DNA of 64,000 nucleotides from Takakia lepidozioides (lineage: Eukaryota > Streptophyta > Takakiopsida > Takakiales > Takakiaceae). The stretch's first letter is position 1. Each line of letters begins with the position of its first letter. The notes under the pieces were generated by a model. That model was not told where the DNA came from. It did not search any database and worked only from the letters and a program-made list of their open reading frames with translations. Made by a program: the position numbers and the translations under genes. Positions 46,101 through 55,718 of this stretch are shown here, one piece after another. Location of the stretch: NCBI GenBank assembly GCA_030704615.1, contig CM060732.1:49147053-49211052 (forward strand), given 5' to 3'.

Positions 46101-47480
46101 TAACTCCTCTTATCAATCCCAATGGGTGAACACTTCTTTGATCTGCCATTGTTACTGTGAATGAGGCTGGTTTCATGTTACTTAGACCAAGCTTCTGCCT
46201 TAATTGGTCTGTCATGATATTCACTCCAGAGCCTCCATCTATCAGTACATCAGTTAGATCTGTGCTTCCAATCTCAATTGGATTAACTGGATAGAATCAT
46301 CAAAATCCATGACTGTTTCTCGCCCTTTCGACTTCACATTAAACTGGTCACCTTGCTGTTCAGGTCTGTGTTCCCTGTCACATGGGCAATCTGATTGATT
46401 GCTGATACAGCTGTGCCTACATAAGGTGCCACAGCCCACATAGCTGTCCCATGGTAATATCCGCTTTGGACTGGCATATTACTTCAGCCAAAGGCCCTTA
46501 TTACTCTGCATTTCTGCTGCTCTCTTTCTTCCCTTCATCCTCACTCACTTCCTCTCTCTTTCAGAATCAGAGGAATCTGCCATAGGGAAACAGTACTTTT
46601 CTGCATTTTCCTTATGGATATCTGCCACTTCCTTGTGCAGTCCTTCTCATCTCTCCAAGCCTCATCATCTTCAGGCACATCACTTGCCATCTCATTATCA
46701 TCACCTTCCTCATCTACTGGAGGTATTAATTGAGATTTGCTTCTGGTTACTATCATTTACTAAACACATGGCTAACCATGTGAGCTGCCCCCCCAAACTA
46801 CGCGCGAATTCACATGAGCACTCTCATCTCATTTTGGTTGTCTAATCCAGAATGAACAGGTTGCCTTGCGATGTCCTGCCTGAATTACAATCTAGTAACA
46901 CAGTTCTTCACATTGGGGTCCTCGCCCTGGCTGCTCTAGGATTATTTCTGTAATTCTTGATCCTGGCTGGTAAATTCCCCCTTGGATTACCTGATAGTTG
47001 CCTCTGGATTCCCTTGGTAATTCCCTCTTGGATTACCTCTCCCTTCCATACCATTGTTATAACCACCAGGCCTACCATAGTGGTCCTGATCACTGTTTCT
47101 TCTTGGCTGGGGCTGCACTTGATGCACCCTTACCTTACTAGGTTCTCTTGCAGCTATCCTTCTGTTGTACTAACAATTCTCAGTAGAATGGTTATCCATT
47201 TTTACAGATAGTACAATGTTTCTCCTTATGTGACATTCAGTGGTGGTATGCCTCATTCTGGCATTTGCACACCAAACACCCTTCCTCCACGTGTTGCAGC
47301 CTCTGTGGCATACTTCTTCAAGATTCTTCTAATCTTTTCTCATAGTTATCCCTCTTCAACTTTTCCTTCCTCTTACTCTTCCTCTTGAGCTCTTGCTCTT
47401 CTTCCTCATCTGACTCATTCTCAGAGTCCTCATCACATTCCACCATACCAAACAGGCACTCTAATGCACAGATGCCTAAA
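43100..47480 (-). mobile_element. second decayed Ty3/gypsy retrotransposon
   Basis: On the minus strand the element runs from an acidic gag segment (47380-47480, ECDEDSENESDEEEEQ) through a zinc knuckle near 47190-47220 (CTICKNG, then NHSTENC after a one-base shift). Protease-region sequence follows at 45955-46224 (NIMTDQLRQKLGL). The start of RT lies at 45340-45420 (KIELEPGSVPIKQARYRW, then TPNYAQKVREKIKKLAEAEL), and integrase sequence extends to about 43240 (NGQAESPTKY). Every domain is interrupted by stops and frameshifts. LTRs were not found. Its right edge abuts the point where TauE/SafE gene homology stops. Confidence 0.75.
45955..46224 (-). pseudogene. gypsy protease region of second element
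   Basis: The frame reads NIMTDQLRQKLGLSNMKP followed by FTVTMADQRSVHPLGLIRG and later a SLLLGRLWLETG block, which correspond to the protease C-terminal half and the LGRPWL motif of plant gypsy elements. The active-site aspartate lies just upstream in a worn frame. It is the same segment as the scrap in the SIZ1 intron at 6058-6342, though clearly a different copy. Confidence 0.7.
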
Positions 47481-47605
47481 CATGTTGAAGTTCAGTTAAG
47501 TTACAGATGGCTTGATGTAAGTCAAAGAATGGACACAGGAGATTGCCCACACACTTGCAAAACATTAAGAACCCAGTACCAGACGCAACAGGTGTGTACA
47601 TGGGT

Positions 47606-48023
47606 CTGTAAATCATTGCATACAAAGTAAGCCTTTGTCATTGTCATGCATGCCCGATTGCAATACATGAGCCTGTAGCCTCCCCCAACTTCATAAAAAA
47701 CTCCTGAATACGAAGCGCCAAGCAAAACGAAGCAAACACGCAACAGACTGTGTGTGAACAATGTAATTTTATGTAGACAAGCAGGGAAAATTTACAAGGC
47801 CTTGCCAATTGCTTTCAGTCTTCAAGTGCACTAACATCATTGATCATGGCAGTCACTTGGATTGATACATGTTGCAGAGGGTTTTTGGGCGTGAGCAATT
47901 ATTCACAGAAATGGTGCAAGAGAAACTCTGTCAAGGGGTATAGCGGCCAGTTAGTAAAGCATATGGTAAACCCAACAAAGTACACTATCATAAAATCCAA
48001 TCATCTAGTGTTTGAGGTCTTGC
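47606..48023 (-). other. intron of the TauE/SafE remnant
   Basis: Non-coding sequence between two TauE/SafE exons, with a clear AG acceptor before 47605. The donor reads GC instead of GT after the exon ending at 48024. GC-AG introns exist in plants, so this alone does not prove decay. Confidence 0.5.
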
Positions 48024-48557
48024 CTTGACAATTTGCAGGATGAGGAACACAAGCCAGACGAAACAAAGCAGCCCCATCTCTTTCCATCGTGCAGTCTTGC
48101 ACACCACTGGTGATCCCTTCATGTGACTTGAACTTCAATTGAATGCCCGCACCACAACTTCCTCCCTGCAGAAGCTCATAACATACTGTTCTAAACATGC
48201 ATAGAAACCTACATGCGCATCTGGACAAGCCGAGGTCCATTGAAGACTTACCGCATACTCTGACTCAACCGTGGCTAATATCTACAGAAGTTCGAATAAC
48301 TTGTTAGACTCAAGGGCTGCAACCTTCTCCACAAATCTGTTCCACGCTACGATTTCTTCAATTTACCAAACAAGTGAAGTGGGATACATGTGACGTACGA
48401 TTTGAGAGTTATGTTAACTTTCCCAGAATCCACTGGGAAATTCAGTCTGCAAAGAAGCACAGCTATTGAGAGAAAACCCCTGATGCAAGGCAAGCCATGA
48501 CTGAAACCTGGATGCATTCTAGCAATTCCCTATGAAGATGCCACCTTTATATTGTAC

Positions 48558-48570
48558 TATATACACTGAC
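48558..48570 (+). repeat. target-site duplication of LINE C, left copy
   Basis: The 13 bases TATATACACTGAC here are identical to 53129-53141. They define the left end of the inserted LINE at 48571. Confidence 0.9.
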
Positions 48571-48811
48571 TTTTTCTCCCTGTCCTCTAGGAAGCCTATT
48601 GCCATTGGGTGGACTTGATTCGGGAGTACATTAATGTCTCTGTGACTAAATGCCAGCCTTGTGACCTCGTGTCCTTGTTTGTTTCGACCTGAAGCGCTTT
48701 GCTCCAGATAAGGTAGTGCATTGGATTTAGTTGGAAAGCTTGGGGCCTTTCCCTCTTTAGAATATGCCTACACGGGCCATTCCCTGCAACTCCCTGGAGT
48801 GTGATCTCTGA

Positions 48812-49174
48812 ATGGTAACAAGCGGATCCCTACCGCTTGGGGGCAGCCCCTCCGCCCAAATTGGGCAGTCGTATGCTCTGTCTAGCATACTCGGCACTTG
48901 GGCTTGGGTTACAATCAAAATTTTAGCTCCTATCAACATCAACACTCCTCAGGGTGATTCCTGGGAATTGGTTACTTATGCCAAATCTAGGGCTTCATGT
49001 GTAGTTTTTGGGGTGAATCCCAGGATGGACGATGTGTCCTTTAAAACTACATGCTCTAGCTTAGGCTTGGATTTCATGGCTAATGGTTCCATCTCGAGAC
49101 TTGATAACAGGGGTACGTTGAAGGTTGCAATGACCAAAAGTGCTTCTAATAGAGTCCCACAGTTCGTCCCTTGA
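48812..49174 (+). pseudogene. LINE C first open region
   Basis: A 120-codon frame near the 5' end, containing SWELVTYAKSRASCVVFGVN and SISRLDNRGTLKVAMTKSA. It is followed out of frame by WRAVLDIGDSMGRSRKTTKG and FNLRVSNRFDALDEV. By position it corresponds to ORF1 or to the N-terminal extension of ORF2. I recognise no zinc knuckle or RRM fold, so its role is unknown. Confidence 0.45.
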
Positions 49175-49297
49175 CTGGCTGGAGAGCGGTCTTAGACATT
49201 GGTGATTCAATGGGGCGCTCTAGGAAGACAACCAAGGGCAAGGACTTCAACTTGAGAGTTTCTAATCGGTTTGATGCTCTGGACGAGGTTGAATCCA

Positions 49298-49706
49298 AAC
49301 AGCCAGAAGGACAAGATGCCCCTAAGTGTACGGAACCTGAAAGTCCTGAATCTGAAGGATTTGGTACTCTGAATGGTTTACCAATCCTCAAGGTTTACAC
49401 AAGACGAACAAATTCTATACATGGGTAATTGTCCCCAAGCCGTCAGATGGACAATCTGTCCCTAAGTGTGCAGAGCCTGAACGTCGTATAACTGAAGGAT
49501 TTGGTACTCTAAATGGTTTACCAATCCTCAAAGTCTACACAAGACGAGCAAAATCTATACACGGGGTAATTGTCCCCAAGCAGTCTGACGGACAATCTGT
49601 CCCTATGTGTGCGGAGCCTGTGCGTCGTGTAACTGAAGGATTTGGTACCCTGAATGGTTTACCAATTCTCAAAGTTTACACAAGACGAGTACACATGGGG
49701 TAACTG
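49298..49706 (+). repeat. three tandem copies of a 141-bp coding unit in LINE C
   Basis: GGATTTGGTACTCTGAATGG-type starts fall at 49357, 49497 and 49638, spacing 140 and 141. The unit encodes about 47 residues (EGFGTLNGLPILKVYTRR, then IHGVIVPK and a S-D-G-Q-S-V-P stretch). The first copy lacks one base and so ends in a stop. Copies two and three are in frame with each other. The differences are mostly single bases. Confidence 0.9.
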
Positions 49707-49714
49707 TCCCCCCT

Positions 49715-52700
49715 TTGCAGAACGGTTGGCCATCCAGGAGCAATCACAAGCTACCTAGACGACAAACAATTCACATGCAAAGGGCTGGCTTGCGGCTGGC
49801 CACTTTCAACTTCTCAGGGTTGACCAACCAAAGGAAACAACTCGAAGTGGGACAAGTTCTTCAGACTAATGATATTCATATCTGTGCTGGGCAAGAAACA
49901 TGGGAAACGTCGGATAAACTGGTTGGAGATGTCAATGGTTATAACTGGGCAGGTAAGATGTGTACTCTCAAGGCAGCCTCTGCCAAACGCGGTCAAAAAG
50001 GGGTTGGATTCTTTGTCCGTGATTTCTTGTTTGACAATTGTGAAATTATCAACAAGGGTTTGAGGTACGAGCATAGTATCTGGCTAAAACTGAATCTGAA
50101 GGGCGGCATGAGTACGAAGGACCTCTTTGTGGGTTGTGTTTACATGCCCACAGAGGGGACCCTTAGTGCTGACGCAGACAAAGCCTTCGAAGATGTAAAG
50201 CTGGACTGTGCTTCGTTCCTTGCCAAAGGTCAGGTGGTGCTATTGGGTGACTTCAATGCCCGGGTGGGCAAAGGGCTCCATCAGGACGATATCATTGGGC
50301 CTATTGGTGAGGACGAGCTGAATTCTAATGGCAGACGGTTAATTAACTGTATAGAAGAGCTTCAGCTTTTGACCTTGAATAACAGCACAAGAGGTGACCA
50401 AGTGCAGTGGACTCGTGAGAAATCCCAAACTGGGGAACGTTCCATTGTGGACTATATCATAATGGACAAAAATTTGTTCCCCCAGTGTGCCAATGTGTTG
50501 ATCGACAGAACTGATATTGGTACCTCTGACCACTTCCTAGTTTGGACTGAGATCAAAAGGTGTTTTCCCAACACCAAGAGATCTGTGAAACGTTTGATTC
50601 GGAAGTGGCGCAGAGTACGTTAAGAGTGCTGCAATTTGAAAACCAACAGAGAATTGTGGGCGAGGTACTACCAGCTCCGTAAAGATATCAATCAGCTTGT
50701 TAGGTCTCAGAAGAAATTATACTGGGACAAGTTATACAGTGAAATAAACTCAAACCACCATGGTGGTAATGACAAGAAATTCTGGTTGGCCCTTCAACGT
50801 TTGTACAAGCCGAAAAACAGTCAGCAAGTACAAGCGCTGAAGACTACTAAAGGTGCAGTGGTGACTTCATCGGTTGACATTGTCAAAACCTTTGAAACTC
50901 ACTACAGTATCCTTGGCAGAACTTCTAGGTCTAACAGTGAGGGGTCTTCTGCTGAATGGAGGGACACAGTTGGAAAAACTGTTCCTATGATTCAAAACAG
51001 CCCTGATGAACTGGAGTATATTTCAATGGCTTATAACGCCCCCATTAGTTCTTCTGAGATTGTGGAAGCAATTGAACATTTAAATGGATATAAAGCTGGT
51101 GGACCTGATGGTATTGTCAACGAGCTTATCAAGCACGGTGGCGATCCCATGATAGAGGCCCTAGTTCTCCTCTTTAACCTTATCTGGAAGACTGAAATGA
51201 TCCCCTTTCGCTGGTGACAGGGGGTCATTGTCAATCTATACAAGAAGGGTGACAGAGAAGAACCGGGGAACTACCGTGGCATCACGCTCCTCAATGCTGT
51301 TGGCAAGACATTCTGCAGAGTTATAAGTACTCGTCTCGAGGTTGATCTGGAGTCTAGAGGTTGTTTCCACAAAGGCCAAGCTGGCTTTTGGCGAAACAGG
51401 GGCTGTGTGGATCATATCTTCACTCTAAGCCAGATTATCCAGGGAAGGAAAAAAGAAGGGAAACCCACTTACGTTTTTTTCCTGGATGTCAAAAAGGCTT
51501 ATGACACAGTGTGGAGAGATGGCCTATGGTTCCGCCTCTGGTCTTGTGGGATCAAGGGAAAGACGTGGAGAGTTGTCCACAACTTGTATGCTCACACCAA
51601 AAGCTGTGTCACTGTTAACGGACAGAAGTCCAACTTCTTTGACATAGACCAAGGAGTAGCTCAAGGATGTACTCTCTCCCCTCTGCTCTTCAATGTTTTC
51701 ATCAATCAACTCCTCGAGGATGTGGAAAGTGAGGGATTTGGGTTAAGGGTGGGTGATACCACCATACCAGCCCTTATGTTTGCGGATGACTTCGCAGGCA
51801 TAGGGGAGACTCCAACCAATCTCCAGGAGTTGATTGATTGCGCGAAGAGATACTTTGATCTTTGGGGGCTAGAGGCTAATGTCAGCAAATGTGCAGTGGT
51901 AGCATTCAACGACAGAGGAGAGGGAGGAAGTGATCTTAAGTGGCAGTGGGGTAGCCAAGAGATCCCGGTCCTCCCTTCCTACACTTACCTGGGCGTTGAG
52001 TTTTCCTCCAATTGTAATTGGGATGCACATATCCGGAAAGTTGTTCAAACTGGCAAGGGAAAAGCTCTGGGGCTCACTAAATTTTTCCACTGCAGAGGGG
52101 TCAACTCTGAGGTTAAGAAAACCATGCTTTGTCGCGTTATTAGACCTGCCTTGGAGTACGGATCTGCAATATGGGTTGATAACTCCAACCAGGCTAAGTC
52201 TCTAGAATCCATTCAAGTGGGGGTGCTTAAGGAGTGTATGTCAGCATGCTCCAAAACAGCCAATGTGGCTGTTCGGGGTGAGTTTGGCATTCCGTCCTTA
52301 AGCTCCCGACGAGATGAATTCAAGGTCAGATGGTGGGGTCAGCTGCAACATATGTCCAACACCAGATATCCTAAGTTAATCGACTCTATATCTTGGAAAC
52401 AGGACCGCCCTGTCAAACAGGCTAAGTCCTGGCAGAAGAGAGTAGAAGAGATTCTCAAGGACCTGGACCTGGATCCGCAAGTCTTGACCCTGCTGGATAA
52501 ATCTGACTTAGAGGCTGTAGTGTCCAAAGCCATGTCTGTTGCCATGAGATTGTCTGATGAAAATGAAGTTAGGCAGAAAACTTCCCTGAATTTGTTTCCA
52601 GTCAGTGACATGGGGGAGGACATCTTGGATGACCTCAAGGGTCTACCCAATTCCGGCACTAGACTGAAATTTAAACCCAGGGAAGGAAGCCTACCTTTGA

Positions 52701-53122
52701 ACAGCAAACAGAAGCAGAGAGGAAAAGGAGAGTGCAATTGCCCGTTGTGTGGGCAATCTGAAGACAATATTCATTTTCTGATACACTGTCCGGGGTTCTC
52801 TCACCAAAGAGACGCTCTCTTCAAATCTATCAAGGGAATTGTGCCTGTACCCCTGTTTACCAACTTTGAAAGTCTCGAGGCTGAGCCAAAAGCCCAGGCC
52901 CTCCTGAGGCCTAGTTTTTGGGCAAATCACACACAACAGATTGATGCTTGTGTGAAGGGATTTCTAGAGGAAATCTGGAAAACCCGGATTAATTCTATAT
53001 ATGAAGGTAAGTCTTACTACCAACGTCAGCCCCTGACAGAGGTAGGTTCTGTCCCTTTTGTTCCCGCTCAAACTGGGCGCGGGGTCAATGGCCACAAGGC
53101 TACGGCAAACAATGTCTTATGA
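49715..53122 (+). pseudogene. LINE C ORF2: endonuclease-reverse transcriptase, two stops
   Basis: One frame, about 1135 codons, interrupted by TAA at 50621 and TGA at 51215. Endonuclease blocks are [46 protein letters not shown] and TSDHFLVW (catalytic D, N and H present). RT blocks are [31 protein letters not shown] (A), [20 protein letters not shown] (B), [10 protein letters not shown] (C, F-A-D-D) and YLGVEFSSN (E). The end carries [20 protein letters not shown], a C-x2-C...H-x4-C motif. Copy B has CGA at the position of the 51215 TGA, so that stop looks like a CpG transition. Confidence 0.93.
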
Positions 53123-53128
53123 GTACAG

Positions 53129-53141
53129 TATATACACTGAC
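53129..53141 (+). repeat. target-site duplication of LINE C, right copy
   Basis: Identical to 48558-48570 (TATATACACTGAC). It starts six bases after the ORF2 stop codon and returns to TauE/SafE intron sequence. Confidence 0.9.
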
Positions 53142-54359
53142 ACAAACAGATCGCAGCTATTCCATGTGACATCGACCAAAGTCAAAGGTAAAATAAATAC
53201 CTGCTTTGTTAACATCTAAGCTTGAGTTTGGCAGGGAGGTTTGCTGGACCTGCACTCCAGTGAAAAATCCAGGAATTCTGAGCTGTTGTTGTCCTCAAAT
53301 TAAACCTTAAACCCCCATGTACTGATGTCTTTTGGAGAACAAAATGTTGATGTCCACCACCAGCTGCACCAGAAACAAAAACAATGTATATCTTCGTCTC
53401 ATTTTAACCCACCCACCTCCAGTGTTAGCATGACCCCTCACCTACTTCAAAATTGTGCCATTAATTGACAAAAATGTTTCTAATATGAGTTGTGAGTTGC
53501 CAAAGCTGACCTCTGCAGACTTTTCTGCATTCCACGCAGAAACTGCCCTACAAAAAGCATTCCTGGAAGTCACTGCATCCATCCGTCCAAGTATTTGCAT
53601 AAGTGTCGTTCTCATCATGGAAACATATGGATAATTGGCCGGAATGAAACCACTGATGCATATTGTGAGTTTATGATGTGCAGGTGACACATTCCATGAA
53701 CAGCAGTAGAGAGAAATTTGTAGGTGTCAGAAGGTACCTGTAAACAGTACAATGAGAAGAAGAGTGACCATCCAATCTGCAAACATAACATTGAAGGCTA
53801 CTCCAATGCTGATGCCCAGAGGTAACAGTGGCTGAAACAGCAATGCAATGTCAGAGTCTATAAGAGGCTCATTCTTTGTTGGGTGTTTTCGATGCAAGTT
53901 GACGCATACAGTGGAGAGCGATGCGCCCATAATCATTGCTGCAAGTACATTTCAACAAGCAGAAACTCAACCCTGATTCATGTATTGCACTAACTTCCCT
54001 CCAGAAACTTGGACATAAGGGAGGTGACTCGACTTGACCACATTCACGTCCCAGATGTAACCAGGAACTGAAAACCAATAGCTAGAGTCCACATGCCAGA
54101 GTATTAATGTTTGAACAGAATTGGAGAAACTTCTATGGTGGTTGCTCTTACATTTTGAGAGGGCGGTTGCAGTCTTGGCATCAAACAAAGCCTATTACCA
54201 GAGTCAACATGGAGAGCCACCAACACCCCCCACACTTCCTAGTGCAGCTTCCACAAAGCCGAAGATAGTCCCCGCCACCAACTTCCAACTGAATTCAAGA
54301 TTCTGCCACCCCATGAAAGACATACCAACCAAAAATTCTGTAACCTTCTTTTAGGTATC

Positions 54360-55700
54360 AAACAGAGAGAATTAGACCAAGGGAGCTGAACATCTCTGAT
54401 TAAATGAGCTTCTTCTTTCGTCCATGTCTCAAATCAACGTTGCTTGGCGGTGTATCCCAAAAGGGAAGGCTGTTGAGTTTCCAGGAAATCACTAGGTAAA
54501 TGGAGAGTGGGTGTAGTATCCTCGTATCAGAAACAACAGAAACACAGTACTTGAAGCAGGTTGTTCAATGGGGGCCTTTTGGGATTTCAGGATACTTCAT
54601 ACACATATATGTAACTCTTAGCTTTCTCCCTCCCACCAAGCATGACCATTCAGTACTTGTAACCTTCATTAGATACCTTAGGCAACCCTCATTCCTAGTT
54701 TTATCTACTCTCCAGTCCCAGTACCTTGAGACTGTCGATGAGGCAATCAAGGGATTGCTTTTATCAAGTACTGGGAGTGGCAGAACCTCCTGCTTCCTTC
54801 TGCATATCCACTTGGTCCCATACCAACAAAAATTGTATTGGTGGGAAAGGAGCTTACCCCTGTTCTTTGCTGGTTTAATCCACCACTTGGGACGATGAAC
54901 AAATAGCCATTGGGCTCCAAGGTTGTCCCAACTGTGCCAGGAAGCAAGGAAACATATAATCTATATTGACATGACAAAATATGAGAAAAAAATGAATGAA
55001 TCCTTGTTCCTGCAGCTCTAGCAGTCTGACGATACTGCAAATCTCCAGTGGTATATTCAATAGCCTTGCCTGTGCACAGGCCAATTACAGATTTTGAGAG
55101 AGAGCCACAAACTTGGGGAGTGTGTACTGGGTTCACTACATCCATAGTAATATTCTGCATATTCAGGGTCCCAAACATGTGCCAACAATCTCTCCCCTTG
55201 CCCTTAGAAGCCCCACACCATCCACACAAACCCATCAGCCATCTTTCTCTAAGCTTAGCTTCAACCCTCTTTTATGGCATCAGGACTTCAGTCCAAACAC
55301 GTAGCAAAGACATCAACACACATGGCATAACATTGCACAATCCCATGAGATAATAGCATCTGGAAAGCGATTTTACAGATAGAGAAAGTGGGTTTATGAC
55401 AAGAGACAGGACCAAAATGTTTGTCACTGGGGAGAAATGGTTGCAAAAGTATCTCAAATGCCGCAAATGAAACAATGAGTTTACACGCCAATGGAGTGGG
55501 CATGGGCCATATCATGCGAATCCCTATAAACTTATAGTCCCTGAGGTACTTAAAATATTCTTTCTAATGATCCATCCAAGGGTCTCCTGGTTGCAACAAC
55601 GAGAATTTGTGTTTCAGAGAGCATTTGCTGAGCATCATGACATGTCTGCAGCCACCCAACGTAGTGGTTGGGGACAAGATGAAGGCACAGCCAGCACCCA
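54360..55700. other. no gene recognised
   Basis: This lies between the TauE/SafE remnant and the CRN-like gene. A minus-strand frame at 54747-55235 (162 codons) reads fairly smoothly (GSLSKSVIGLCTGKAIEYTT, then GDLQYRQTARAAGT) but matches no family I know. It might be host exon sequence, or the missing first part of the TauE/SafE gene with unrelated content. I leave it open. Confidence 0.35.
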
Positions 55701-55718
55701 GAACTGTAAAATGAATGT

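Larger units (their letters stand above)
48571..53128 (+). mobile_element. near-complete non-LTR retrotransposon (LINE copy C), 4558 bp
   Basis: Bounded by a perfect 13-bp duplication (48558-48570 and 53129-53141), so both ends are known to the base. A 5' region with two hairpins is followed by a short first open region, a triplicated 47-codon segment, and one long frame for apurinic-type endonuclease, reverse transcriptase and a C-terminal zinc motif. Only two in-frame stops (TAA at 50621, TGA at 51215) break the long frame. The stop codon at 53120-53122 is six bases from the end: there is almost no 3' UTR and no poly(A). That is unlike plant L1 and more like RTE or L2-type LINEs. It lies antisense in a TauE/SafE intron. 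Copies A and B in SIZ1 belong to the same family. Confidence 0.95.
47555..54337 (-). pseudogene. TauE/SafE-family membrane protein gene, partial and frameshifted
   Basis: Five exon-like segments match plant sulfite exporter TauE/SafE proteins, predicted multi-pass anion transporters. They lie at 54337-54152 (NLEFSWKLVAGTIFGF, GSVGGVGG, FDAKTATALSK), 53938-53738 (MIMGASLSTVCVNL, ALLFQPLLPLGISIG, VAFNVMFADWMVT), 53572-53511 (SRNAFCRAVSAWN), 48165-48024 (WKEMGLLCFVWLVFL) and 47605-47555 (CCVWYWVLNVLQ). The first has a 4-bp TTTG duplication and a second shift; the fourth has a frameshift and a GC donor. The gap between exons three and four holds a complete LINE, in antisense. The first exon and the whole C-terminal half (second TauE repeat) are missing, the latter where a gypsy element begins. 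Confidence 0.82.

Noticed and set aside
47690-47760. Minus-strand VFASFCLALRIQ as a TauE/SafE membrane segment
   Set aside because: A better match (FVWLVFLILQIVK) in the expected exon order lies at 48024-48080, so this one is coincidental.
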